A stretch of DNA of 22,333 nucleotides from Chloroflexota bacterium. GTDB taxonomy: Bacteria > Chloroflexota > Dehalococcoidia > UBA1127 > JACQUN01. A program made the translations under genes and the position numbers. Where the stretch lies: assembly GCA_016210285.1 (NCBI GenBank), contig JACQUN010000083.1, positions 1 to 22,333 on the forward strand. The letters are read 5' to 3'. Below are positions 16,176 through 22,333 of the stretch, in pieces; the stretch's first letter is position 1; the number at the start of each line of letters is the position of its first letter. The notes beneath the pieces were generated by a model. That model saw nothing but the letters and a program-made list of their open reading frames with translations. It was not told the DNA's origin and ran no database searches.

Positions 16176-16823
16176 GTGCGTCTGGTTCTGCTGGGGCCCC
16201 CGGGGGCCGGGAAGGGGACCCAGGCGGTGACCCTGCGCCAGCGCTTGGGCATCGCCCATATCGCCTCGGGGGACCTGCTGCGGGAGCATCAGGCTCGCGG
16301 CACCCCACTGGGCCAGAAGGCCCGCTCCTATATGCAGCAGGGGCTGCTGGTCCCGGACGAGGTGGTTATCCAGATGATTCTGGAGCGTATCGGGCAGCCG
16401 GATTGTGCGCGGGGGTTCATCCTGGATGGCTTCCCGCGGACCCTGGAGCAGGCGAAGGCTCTGGACCGGGCCCTGGGAGCCCAGGGGATTGACTGCGTGC
16501 TCTACCTCAACGTGTCCTCCGAGGAGCTGGTGCGGCGCCTGGGTGGCCGCCTTACCTGCCGGAGCTGCCATGCCCCCTACCACCCGGTCACGGCCCCACC
16601 CAGGGTTCCTGGGAGGTGTGACCGCTGTGGCGGCGAGCTCTACCAGCGAGAGGACGACCGCCCCGAGGCGGTGCGCCAGCGGATTGCGGTGTATGAGGCG
16701 CAGACAGCTCCGCTGGTCACCTACTACCGAGAGCAAGGGAAGCTGTTCGAGATAGATGGCCAGCGGGAGGCGCAGGGGATTGCCCAGGAGATGCTGGCCG
16801 TTGCCAGCGGGACCCGTTCGTAG
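16176..16823 (+). CDS. adk: Adenylate kinase with zinc-type LID domain
   Basis: Adenylate kinase interconverts ATP + AMP and 2 ADP in the cytoplasm. The P-loop GPPGAGKGTQ is at residues 7-16, SGDLLRE (31-37) and FILDGFPRT (81-89) form the AMP site. The LID carries Cys128, Cys131, Cys148 and Cys151, the zinc-binding pattern of long-form kinases from Gram-positives. GTG 16176 gives the canonical MRLVLLGPPG N-terminus and 215 residues, the usual length, with AAGAAGG at 16161-16167. In-frame GTG 16137 (touching the secY stop) and TTG 16155 are alternatives adding 13 and 7 residues. The secY-adk-map order is classic. Confidence 0.93.
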   Translation: MRLVLLGPPGAGKGTQAVTLRQRLGIAHIASGDLLREHQARGTPLGQKARSYMQQGLLVPDEVVIQMILERIGQPDCARGFILDGFPRTLEQAKALDRALGAQGIDCVLYLNVSSEELVRRLGGRLTCRSCHAPYHPVTAPPRVPGRCDRCGGELYQREDDRPEAVRQRIAVYEAQTAPLVTYYREQGKLFEIDGQREAQGIAQEMLAVASGTRS

Positions 16824-16900
16824 GGTCTTCAGAGCCAGCAGGTGGCCGGGGAGAGCGATGAACCCCTGGACGTGCATGGATCGGGTGGATTGAGTACAAT

Positions 16901-17695
16901 ATGCATAAGAAAGGTGTCATCAATACTGCCAACCCGCCGGCTCCGCGGGGGGTCACCATCAAGTCGCCGCAGGAGATTGATCTGATGCGGCAGGCTGGAC
17001 GGGTTGTGGCGTCGGTGCTGGACCTGTTGGTACACTCGGTTCAGCCAGGGATGCGGACCCGGGAGTTGGATACCCTGGCGGCGCGAGAGGTCAAGCGCCT
17101 GGGGGCGAAGCCGGCCTTCCTGGGCTACCGGGGATTTCCTGCCACCATCTGCGTCTCTTTGAATGAGGAGATTGTTCACGGCATCCCCGGGGAGCGGAGT
17201 ATCAAGGAAGGGGACCTGGTCAAGCTCGATGTAGGGGCGGTGGTGGGTGGGATGTATGGCGACGCCGCAGCCACGGTGGTGGCTGGCAAAGCCGCCACGG
17301 CTGCCCAGGCCCTCGTAGAAACCACCCGTGAGGCGCTGGGGGTAGGAATCCGGGCAACCCGGGCGGGAGCCAGGATCGGCGACATTGGGGCGGCCATCGA
17401 AGCCTTTGTCCAGGACAAGGGCTACTGGGTAGTGCGGGAGTATGTGGGGCACGGCATCGGCCAGGTCTTGCACGAAGACCCCCAGGTCCCCAACTATGGG
17501 GTGCCGGGGCGCGGCCCGTTGCTCCGCCCTGGCATGACCATCGCCATTGAACCGATGGTCAACATCGGAACCTGGCGCACGCGGGTGCTGGGGGATGGCT
17601 GGACGGTGGTGACTGCCGACGCCAGCCTGTCAGCCCATTTCGAGCATACGCTGCTGGTGGGACAAGATGGTGCTGAGATTCTTACGGTTGCATGA
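16901..17695 (+). CDS. map: Methionine aminopeptidase, type I
   Basis: It removes the initiator methionine from new proteins. The 264-residue enzyme has the pita-bread fold with catalytic His93 in NEEIVHGIPG. The metal ligands are Asp110 (KLDVGA), Asp121 (YGDAAA), His184 (VGHGIG), Glu217 (IAIEPM) and Glu248 (HFEHTLLV). The conserved KSPQEIDLMRQAG begins only at residue 21, so the N-terminus is about 17 residues longer than in many type I enzymes. ATG 16901 is the only good start in frame, and its ribosome binding site is weak. It lies 77 nt after adk, one of the larger gaps in the operon; infA follows 30 nt later. Confidence 0.95.
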   Translation: MHKKGVINTANPPAPRGVTIKSPQEIDLMRQAGRVVASVLDLLVHSVQPGMRTRELDTLAAREVKRLGAKPAFLGYRGFPATICVSLNEEIVHGIPGERSIKEGDLVKLDVGAVVGGMYGDAAATVVAGKAATAAQALVETTREALGVGIRATRAGARIGDIGAAIEAFVQDKGYWVVREYVGHGIGQVLHEDPQVPNYGVPGRGPLLRPGMTIAIEPMVNIGTWRTRVLGDGWTVVTADASLSAHFEHTLLVGQDGAEILTVA

Positions 17696-17725
17696 GTTCA
17701 GCCCGGGGTAAGGGCAGGAGCGCGG

Positions 17726-17950
17726 ATGCCGACGGCGAAAAAGGAAACCATTGAGGTAGAAGGTCTGGTAGAGGAGTCGCTTCCCAACGCCATGTTCCGG
17801 GTGAAGCTGGCCAACGGCCACGCCGTCCTGGCGCACGCCTCGGGGAAGATACGTATGCATTTCATTCGCGTTCTCCCTGGCGACCGGGTGCTGGTGGAGC
17901 TCTCGCCCTACGACCTGACCAGGGGCCGCATCACGTACCGATTCCGGTAG
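17726..17950 (+). CDS. infA: Translation initiation factor IF-1
   Basis: IF-1 is a small OB-fold protein that blocks the A site during initiation. The 74-residue protein contains [20 protein letters not shown] (9-28), then [24 protein letters not shown] and the closing [18 protein letters not shown], all highly conserved. ATG 17726 follows AGGAG at 17716-17720. It is followed 35 nt later by rpmJ, as in most spc-alpha clusters. Confidence 0.97.
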   Translation: MPTAKKETIEVEGLVEESLPNAMFRVKLANGHAVLAHASGKIRMHFIRVLPGDRVLVELSPYDLTRGRITYRFR

Positions 17951-17985
17951 CCACTGCCAGGGTGAGCGAAGACGAGGGGAAGGGT

Positions 17986-18099
17986 ATGAAGGTCAGTGCA
18001 TCGGTCAAGCGCCGTTGTGAAAAGTGCAAGATTATCCGGCGCCACGGGGTGGTGCGGGTCCTCTGCTCAAATCCCAAGCATCTACAGCGTCAGGGCTAG
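17986..18099 (+). CDS. rpmJ: 50S ribosomal protein L36, zinc-binding form
   Basis: L36 is the smallest 50S protein. The 37-residue product begins [19 protein letters not shown] and ends NPKHLQRQG. Cys11, Cys14, Cys27 and His32 make the CCCH zinc site of the C+ form. ATG 17986 follows GAGGGG (17974-17979) with 6-nt spacing, and the stop is TAG 18097-18099. Its place between infA and rpsM is universal in bacteria. Confidence 0.96.
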   Translation: MKVSASVKRRCEKCKIIRRHGVVRVLCSNPKHLQRQG

Positions 18100-18117
18100 G
18101 GTGCCCAAGGAGGTCGT

Positions 18118-18501
18118 GTGCCCATTGTAGCAGGCGTCAACATCCCCGATAACAAGCGCGTCGAGATCTCTCTGCGATACATCTACGGCATCGGCCCCAC
18201 CCTGGCCCAGAAGGTGGTGGCCCAGGCTGGGATAGCTGGGAATCCCAGGGTGAAGGAGCTCACCGAAGAGCAGCTCGGCCGGGTCCGGGAGATTATTGAT
18301 CGGAACTATCAGGTGGAGGGCAACCTGCGGCGGACGGTCCAGATGAATATCCGCCGCAAGATAGACATCCGCTGCTATCAGGGGATACGTCACTCCAGAG
18401 GGCTGCCCGTGCGGGGCCAGCGCACCCGCACCAACGCCAGGACACGCAAGGGCCCTCGGAAGACCGTGCCAGGCCGCCGCCGCGCCGCTGCCAAGAAGTA
18501 G
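18118..18501 (+). CDS. rpsM: 30S ribosomal protein S13
   Basis: S13 is in the 30S head, contacts the P-site tRNA through its tail and forms bridges with L5. The 127-residue protein has IAGV-type start [19 protein letters not shown] (1-19), [19 protein letters not shown] (21-39) with the helix-hairpin-helix motif, and the basic [20 protein letters not shown] (92-111) followed by [12 protein letters not shown] 18118 is preceded by a full AAGGAGG site (18107-18113). The TAG stop is 99 nt before rpsK. Confidence 0.97.
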   Translation: MPIVAGVNIPDNKRVEISLRYIYGIGPTLAQKVVAQAGIAGNPRVKELTEEQLGRVREIIDRNYQVEGNLRRTVQMNIRRKIDIRCYQGIRHSRGLPVRGQRTRTNARTRKGPRKTVPGRRRAAAKK

Positions 18502-18517
18502 CAGCAGATCCCGTCGC

Positions 18518-18551
18518 CCCTGCCCCGGGAGCATCCTTGAGGAGGGCAGGG
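18518..18551 (+). other. Possible RNA hairpin in the rpsM-rpsK gap
   Basis: CCCTGCCC (18518-18525) and GGGCAGGG (18544-18551) are perfectly complementary across an 18-nt loop. A further CGC/GCG pairing is possible beyond a 2-nt bulge. No T run follows, so it is not a good intrinsic terminator. It lies in the 99-nt gap before rpsK and could be an mRNA regulatory or processing structure; no known binding motif can be assigned. Confidence 0.35.
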
Positions 18552-18600
18552 TGGCGGGAGTTCAGGGTTCACCACGGTAACAGGAGCAAAAAGGAGACGT

Positions 18601-18984
18601 ATGCCGAAGCGCGGAGCCAAGCGAAGAGAACGAAAGGCTGTACCCGTAGGCCGTGCGTTCGTCCAGTCCTCGTTCAACAACACGGTGGTGACGTTGACCG
18701 ATCTTCAAGGGAATGTTCTGAGCTGGGGGAGTGCTGGGACGATGGGGTTCAAGGGCTCCCGGAAGGGGACGGCCTTCGCCGCCCAGCGCGCCGCTGAAGA
18801 CGCCGCCAGGAAAGGGATAGAACACGGCCTGCGCCAGGTGGATGTCTACGTCAGGGGGCCCGGCCCGGGTCGAGAGGCGGCCATCCGGTCCCTGCAGGCG
18901 GCGGGCCTGGCCATCACCAGCATCAGAGACGTAACCCCTGTGCCCCACAACGGGTGCCGGCCCCCAAAGCGGCGCCGGGTGTAA
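18601..18984 (+). CDS. rpsK: 30S ribosomal protein S11
   Basis: S11 is on the 30S platform near the mRNA exit. The 127-residue protein contains [20 protein letters not shown] (19-38), then [21 protein letters not shown] and [19 protein letters not shown]. It ends [18 protein letters not shown], the invariant S11 C-terminus. ATG 18601 follows AAGGAG (18591-18596). The next gene, rpsD, starts 15 nt later. Confidence 0.98.
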   Translation: MPKRGAKRRERKAVPVGRAFVQSSFNNTVVTLTDLQGNVLSWGSAGTMGFKGSRKGTAFAAQRAAEDAARKGIEHGLRQVDVYVRGPGPGREAAIRSLQAAGLAITSIRDVTPVPHNGCRPPKRRRV

Positions 18985-18999
18985 GAAGAGGAGATTGGT

Positions 19000-19626
19000 A
19001 TGGGTCGCTACACTGGGCCGGTATGTCGGCTGTGTCGCCAGGTGAACGAAAAGCTTTTCCTGAAAGGGGATCGCTGCTCTACCCCCAAGTGCGCCATCGA
19101 GCAGCGCCGCCGCCCCCCGGGGGAGCGGCCCCCGGGACGCCGCCGTCTCTCAGACTATGGAGTTCGCCTCCGTGAGAAGCAGAAGGCGCGGCGTGTGTTC
19201 GGTGTGGGCGAGCGCCAGTTTGAGCGGTACATGACCAAGGCGCAGAAGCAGCCGGGCGTCACTGGCCAGTACCTCCTCCAGCTTCTTGAGCGACGGCTGG
19301 ACAACGTGGTGTATCGGCTGAACTTCGCTGACTCCCGCAAGGCGGCCCGCCAGTTGGTGCTGCACGGACACGTGACGGTGCACGGCCGGAAGGTGGACAT
19401 CCCCTCCTTTACGGTGCGCCCCGGAGACACGGTAGGCTGGAAGGAGACCGCCAAGCAGAAGGAGTTCTTCAAAGCCCAGACCGAGGGGATCCCACGACGG
19501 CCGGTCCCTGGCTGGCTGAGCCTGGATACCGCGACCATGACCGGCAAGGTCATGTCCTTGCCGCAGCCGGCAGACCTGGACCTGCGCCTGGATACCCGAC
19601 TGATTGTGGAGTTCTACTCTCGGTAA
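19000..19626 (+). CDS. rpsD: 30S ribosomal protein S4, zinc-binding form
   Basis: S4 nucleates 30S assembly and shapes the mRNA entry site with S3 and S5. In E. coli it represses the alpha operon. The 208-residue protein has an N-terminal zinc knuckle with Cys9, Cys12, Cys26 and Cys31, present in the C+ forms. The S4 RNA-binding domain reads LERRLDNVVYRLNFADSRKAARQLVLHGHV, and the ending LIVEFYSR is standard. ATG 19000 follows GAGGAG (18988-18993) with 6-nt spacing. Confidence 0.97.
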   Translation: MGRYTGPVCRLCRQVNEKLFLKGDRCSTPKCAIEQRRRPPGERPPGRRRLSDYGVRLREKQKARRVFGVGERQFERYMTKAQKQPGVTGQYLLQLLERRLDNVVYRLNFADSRKAARQLVLHGHVTVHGRKVDIPSFTVRPGDTVGWKETAKQKEFFKAQTEGIPRRPVPGWLSLDTATMTGKVMSLPQPADLDLRLDTRLIVEFYSR

Positions 19627-19674
19627 GAGAGGGTTGTCCCCTCGGGGACCACCGGCTTGAGAGGAGTGGGTGCC

Positions 19675-20757
19675 TTGGAGTCCATTGTCGCCCTCGGCGG
19701 ACGTGAAGAGCGCAGGCCAGGAGAACGGGAAGTCCCCAGGCCTGAGATCAAAGTCCTGGAGCTCACGGACACCTACGGCAAGTTTGCCATGGAGCCCCTG
19801 GAGCAAGGCCTGGGGATTACCCTGGGCAACCCCTTGAGGCGGGTGCTGCTTCGCTCCATCGAAGGAGCCGCCGTCACCTGGATGCGGGTCGAAGGCGTCC
19901 TCCACGAGTTCTCCGCCATCCCCCACGTCAAGGAGGAGGTGCTGGAGCTGATGCAGAACGTGAAGGCGATCCGGCTGCGGCCTCTCTCAGACCGTCCTGG
20001 CCGGATGCGCCTGGAGGTCACGGGCCCAGGAACGGTGAGTGCGGGGGACATTGTTGCCTCGGCAGACTTCGAGATTGTAAACCCCGAGCTCCACCTGGCT
20101 ACGCTGGACTCGCCTGAGGGGAAACTGGTGATGGAGTTCAATGTCGAGCATGGGAAGGGCTATGTCCCTGCCCAGCACGGCAATGGCCTTCCCGTCGGCA
20201 CCCTGCCTGTGGACGCCATCTTCACCCCGGTACGAAAAGTGAACTACTCGGTGGAGCGCATACGAGTCGGCCAGGTAACGGACTTTGAACGGCTCGTCCT
20301 GGAGGTCTGGAGCGACGGAACTATTGCTCCTACGGCGGCCCTCCAGAAGGCGGCGCAGCTTCTGGCGGACCACTTCTTCCGCTTCACCCAGGCAGAGAAG
20401 GTTGTGGAAGGTGCCCCCCACAAGCCTGCGGTCGTGCTCACTGTCCCTGCCGAGGTATACAATCTCCCTGTGGAGCGGCTGGAGCTCTCCTCCAGGACGC
20501 TCAACTGCCTGAAGCGGGCAGGCATCAACAAGGTGGGGGAGATCCTGGAACGGACTCAGGAGGACCTGAAGAAGATCCGAAACTTTGGTGACAAGTCGTT
20601 GGAGGAGCTGCTGAACCGCATGCGGGAGAAAGACCTTCCCCTTCCAGAGACCAGACAACCGGCACCTGAGCCGGAGACTGAAACCAAGGCCCCTGAACTG
20701 GTGCAGATCCAGGATGATACGTCCGAGGAGTCCGGGGGGTTCCCTGAACAGGAGTAG
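19675..20757 (+). CDS. rpoA: DNA-directed RNA polymerase subunit alpha
   Basis: The alpha dimer is the assembly platform of RNA polymerase. The N-terminal domain has YGKFAMEPLEQGLGITLGNPLRRVLLRSIEGAAVTW and HEFSAIPHVKEEVLELM; it runs to roughly residue 235. The C-terminal domain holds VERLELSSRTLNCLKRAGI, with Arg at the position of E. coli Arg265, which contacts UP-element DNA, followed by KKIRNFGDKSLEEL. A further acidic tail of about 35 residues ends in GGFPEQE. The TTG at 19675 (360 aa) is chosen for the GAGGAG at 19661-19666 with 8-nt spacing; TTG 19657 and GTG 19666 are in-frame alternatives. The residues before REVPRPEIK look non-standard, so the exact start is uncertain. Confidence 0.95.
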   Translation: MESIVALGGREERRPGEREVPRPEIKVLELTDTYGKFAMEPLEQGLGITLGNPLRRVLLRSIEGAAVTWMRVEGVLHEFSAIPHVKEEVLELMQNVKAIRLRPLSDRPGRMRLEVTGPGTVSAGDIVASADFEIVNPELHLATLDSPEGKLVMEFNVEHGKGYVPAQHGNGLPVGTLPVDAIFTPVRKVNYSVERIRVGQVTDFERLVLEVWSDGTIAPTAALQKAAQLLADHFFRFTQAEKVVEGAPHKPAVVLTVPAEVYNLPVERLELSSRTLNCLKRAGINKVGEILERTQEDLKKIRNFGDKSLEELLNRMREKDLPLPETRQPAPEPETETKAPELVQIQDDTSEESGGFPEQE

Positions 20758-20762
20758 GCGCT

Positions 20763-21158
20763 ATGCCGCATAAGCCAAAGACATACAAGCTGGGGAGGCC
20801 CACCGGGCAACGGAACGCCCTTTTTCGGAGCCTGGTCCGCTCGGTGGTCCTCCATGAGCGCATCAAAACCACCCTCCCCAAGGCCAAGGCTGCCCACAGC
20901 CTTGTGGAGAGCCTGATCACCTATGGCAAGTAGGCGCTCATGGTGCTGGAGGAGGCGGACACGCCTCCAAACCGGGCCCGGGCTCTCCACTACCGCCGAC
21001 TTGCCTATGCCTTTCTGCAGGACGACGAGGTTATCCGAAAGGTTTTCGATGACCTGGCCAAGCGCTACAAGGAGCGGACAGGGGGATACACCCGCATCAT
21101 GCGCGTCGGCTACCGGCAAGGCGACGCTGCCCCCATGGCCCTCCTGGAACTGATCTAG
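20763..21158 (+). CDS. rplQ: 50S ribosomal protein L17, reading frame interrupted by in-frame TAG
   Basis: L17 lies at the tunnel exit rim of the 50S subunit and ends the alpha operon. ATG 20763 follows AGGAG (20750-20754). Codons 1-56 give the normal N-terminal half: GQRNALFRSLVRSVVLHERI (15-34) and KTTLPKAKAAHSLVESLI. Codon 57 is TAG (20931-20933). Without any frame shift the rest continues with RALHYRRLAYAFLQDDEVI, a FDDLAKRYKERTGGYTRI stretch and GDAAPMALLELI, a complete L17 C-terminal half, to TAG 21156-21158. Read through, it would be about 131 residues, plausible for an L17 with a small insert. It may be two chains, a readthrough product, a recent nonsense change or a base error. Confidence 0.9.
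20931..20933 (+). other. In-frame amber codon inside rplQ
   Basis: The TAG follows GGC AAG and precedes GCG CTC ATG. It is in the same frame as both halves of L17, so a single base change from AAG, CAG, GAG, TGG, TAC, TAT, TCG or TTG could have produced it. It falls in the loop after the second L17 helix, where this protein has an insert compared with E. coli. TAG is the ordinary stop of about 21 genes here, which argues against general TAG reassignment. Confidence 0.9.
20940..21158 (+). CDS. rplQ: Possible separately translated L17 C-terminal half
   Basis: ATG 20940 lies six bases after the amber codon and in the same frame, and the product would be 72 residues starting MVLEEADTPPNRARALHYRR. 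A TAGG sequence at 20931-20934 offers a weak ribosome binding site, and close termination-reinitiation is plausible. If this happens the ribosome would carry L17 in two pieces joined only by contacts in the particle. The alternative is that this is simply the distal part of one rplQ. Confidence 0.5.
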   Translation: MVLEEADTPPNRARALHYRRLAYAFLQDDEVIRKVFDDLAKRYKERTGGYTRIMRVGYRQGDAAPMALLELI

Positions 21159-21263
21159 TGGGCTGCGGAAAAAGCATTGTTCGTACTTCGACGGGCTCAG
21201 CACGAACGGAGCTAGACCGCTCGCCCTGAGCTTGTCGAAGGGCGTTTTTCAGCAGCCTGCTAG
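21155..21263. repeat. 109-bp hairpin repeat element, MITE-like, between rplQ and truA
   Basis: The two ends form an imperfect inverted repeat: CTAGTGGGCTGCGGAAAAA at 21155-21173 and a matching TTTTTCAGCAGCCTGCTAG at 21245-21263. A nested inverted repeat has arms at 21180-21209 (containing CTTCGACGGGCTCAG) and 21217-21244 (containing CTGAGCTTGTCGAAGGGC), around AGCTAGA. CTAGTGGGC occurs directly repeated at 21155-21163 and 21260-21268, like a target-site duplication. Removing one copy would leave rplQ and truA about 30 nt apart. The left end contains the rplQ stop codon. Repeats of this kind are widespread in environmental bacterial genomes. No coding capacity. Confidence 0.7.
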
Positions 21264-21293
21264 TGGGCCACGGGGTGGCCGGAGGAAGAGGCG

Positions 21294-22094
21294 TTGAGGG
21301 CGCCAGGAAGGGAACGAGAGCTGGCGCTCCTGGTGGAGTACGAAGGGACAGCCTACCAGGGCTTTCAGGTGCAGCACAACGGCCCCACGGTCCAGGGGGC
21401 GCTGGAACGTGCCCTTCAGCAGCTTACGAGGCAATATACGAAGACCAGCGGAGCCAGCCGTACCGACGCGGGCGTGCATGCCAAGGGGCAGGTGGTGGCG
21501 TTTCGCACTACGGCACCGTATCCACCCGAGAGTTTCGTTCGGGCCCTGAACTTCTACCTGCCAGAGGACATACGGGTGCAACAGGCCCATGAGGTGGCAG
21601 GCGGCTTTGACCCGCGGCGCGATGCTTTCAGCCGGGAGTATGGCTACCTGATCACCAATGCTCCCCAGCCGTCGGCTCTGTGGCGCCGTTTCGCGGAGCA
21701 TGTTCCCCAGCCCCTGGACGTGGAGGCCATGCGGCGCGCAGGGAAGGCGCTGGTGGGCGTGCATGACTTCGCCGCCTTCTCCGGCCCGATGGAGCATGCA
21801 GGCGCCAGCACACACCGCTGCGTGCTCCGCGCCCAGGTGGCCCGCAGGGGCCCCCTGGTGGTGCTGGTCATGGAGGCGAACGCCTTCCTCCCCCACCAGG
21901 TCCGACGGACGGCGGGGGCCCTGGTTCAGGTGGGTCTGGGGAAGCAGAGTGTCGAGGGATTCCGAGAGTTGCTCCACCGGGGGGAGCCTGGCAAGGCTGC
22001 TCCGAGCTTGCCAGCCCGGGGCGTGTGCCTTGTCCGGGTGCGATACCGAGACTTCCCTCCCCGCCAAGGGGCAGGGGAAAGAGAGCAGGGGTAG
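21294..22094 (+). CDS. truA: tRNA pseudouridine synthase A
   Basis: TruA converts U38-U40 in the tRNA anticodon stem-loop to pseudouridine. The 266-residue enzyme has the catalytic motif GASRTDAGVHAKGQV with nucleophile Asp58, the N-terminal LLVEYEGTAYQGFQVQ (12-27) and NAFLPHQVRRTAGALVQVGLG further on, all characteristic. TTG 21294 is chosen because GGAGG (21281-21285) is 8 nt before it and the family N-terminus follows soon after. The last residues (RQGAGEREQG) are poorly conserved. rplQ-truA-rplM order occurs in several phyla including Firmicutes. The hairpin element just before may affect its expression. Confidence 0.95.
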   Translation: MRAPGRERELALLVEYEGTAYQGFQVQHNGPTVQGALERALQQLTRQYTKTSGASRTDAGVHAKGQVVAFRTTAPYPPESFVRALNFYLPEDIRVQQAHEVAGGFDPRRDAFSREYGYLITNAPQPSALWRRFAEHVPQPLDVEAMRRAGKALVGVHDFAAFSGPMEHAGASTHRCVLRAQVARRGPLVVLVMEANAFLPHQVRRTAGALVQVGLGKQSVEGFRELLHRGEPGKAAPSLPARGVCLVRVRYRDFPPRQGAGEREQG

Positions 22095-22100
22095 GTTGGT

Positions 22101-22333
22101 ATGCCATCCTTGAGAGTACAAAAGACCTACGTGGCGCGTCCTAGCGAGCTCCACCCGAGATGGCATCTCATTGATGCCTCGGGAAAGATCCTGGGGCGTC
22201 TTGCTACCGAGATTGCTGAGATCCTGCAGGGCAAGCATCAGCCTATCTATACCCCGCACATGCTCACCGGGGATTTCGTGGTGGTCGTCAACGCTGCCAG
22301 GGTGCGGGTCACGGGCAAGAAGCTCCAGCAGAA
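22101..22333 (+). CDS. rplM: 50S ribosomal protein L13, N-terminal part
   Basis: L13 is an early 50S assembly protein. The window holds the first 77 residues: [20 protein letters not shown] (8-27), then [23 protein letters not shown] and [19 protein letters not shown], clearly L13. ATG 22101 lies 6 nt after the truA stop. The gene runs off the window; rpsI (S9) usually comes next but cannot be seen. Confidence 0.96.
   Translation, partial: MPSLRVQKTYVARPSELHPRWHLIDASGKILGRLATEIAEILQGKHQPIYTPHMLTGDFVVVVNAARVRVTGKKLQQ

Noticed and set aside
14509..16308. Long open frame on the minus strand opposite rplO/secY/adk, and similar ones at 18-1736 and 3632-5257
   Set aside because: They mirror well-identified genes in high-GC DNA, have no family resemblance and consist of low-complexity His/Gly/Pro-rich translations.
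16895..16900. TACAAT just before the map ATG as a -10 box
   Set aside because: It touches the start codon, so transcription would begin inside the gene, and no acceptable -35 lies 16-18 bp upstream.
20931..20933. TAG as a sense codon genome-wide (recoded amber)
   Set aside because: About 21 genes in this window end with TAG at family-consistent positions, so general reassignment is unlikely; only local readthrough remains possible.
1..22333. CRISPR arrays, tRNA or rRNA genes, phage or defence modules
   Set aside because: Nothing with regular spaced repeats, cloverleaf sequence or such proteins was found; nearly all the DNA is accounted for by housekeeping genes.

Overview
This window holds a high-GC bacterial ribosomal-protein super-operon with two CoA-transferase genes upstream of it. 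All genes are on the + strand. The most likely source is a Chloroflexota bacterium close to Dehalococcoidia. That placement is an inference: it rests on protein resemblance, the absence of tuf between fusA and rpsJ, a Zn-type S14, and hairpin repeats of a kind common in such genomes. Start codons are often GTG or TTG. TAG is the commonest stop (about 21 of 37 gene ends).

Layout. Positions 2-1652 carry the end of one CaiB/BaiF (class III) CoA-transferase and a complete second one. Positions 1653-2026 are non-coding: a possible terminator (1758-1790), a long imperfect hairpin repeat (1814-1901) and a near-consensus sigma-70 promoter (TTGACA, 17 bp, TACACT; 1934-1962). From 2027 to 21158 a str-S10-spc-alpha series runs without a break: rpsL, rpsG, fusA, rpsJ, rplC, rplD, rplW, rplB, rpsS, rplV, rpsC, rplP, rpmC, rpsQ, rplN, rplX, rplE, rpsN(Zn), rpsH, rplF, rplR, rpsE, rpmD, rplO, secY, adk, map, infA, rpmJ, rpsM, rpsK, rpsD, rpoA, rplQ. 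A 109-bp hairpin element follows, then truA and the first 233 bases of rplM.

How the genes work together. They supply ribosomal proteins, elongation factor G, IF-1, the SecY channel, adenylate kinase, methionine aminopeptidase, the RNA polymerase alpha subunit and tRNA pseudouridine synthase A. Many neighbours overlap by 1-31 nt, which suggests translational coupling. The promoter at 1934-1962 is the only strong one I can see.

The most unusual feature is rplQ. The L17 frame is cut at codon 57 by an in-frame TAG, the rest of L17 continues in the same frame, and an ATG lies six bases after the stop. This could be a two-piece L17, readthrough, a nonsense mutation or a sequence error. Other oddities are Pro in place of the usual streptomycin-site Lys in S12, Ala/Pro-rich extensions on S17, L5 and other proteins (the S17 tail contains an 11-codon duplication), and a hairpin element whose left end contains the rplQ stop codon. 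I see no CRISPR array, tRNA, rRNA, prophage or defence system.
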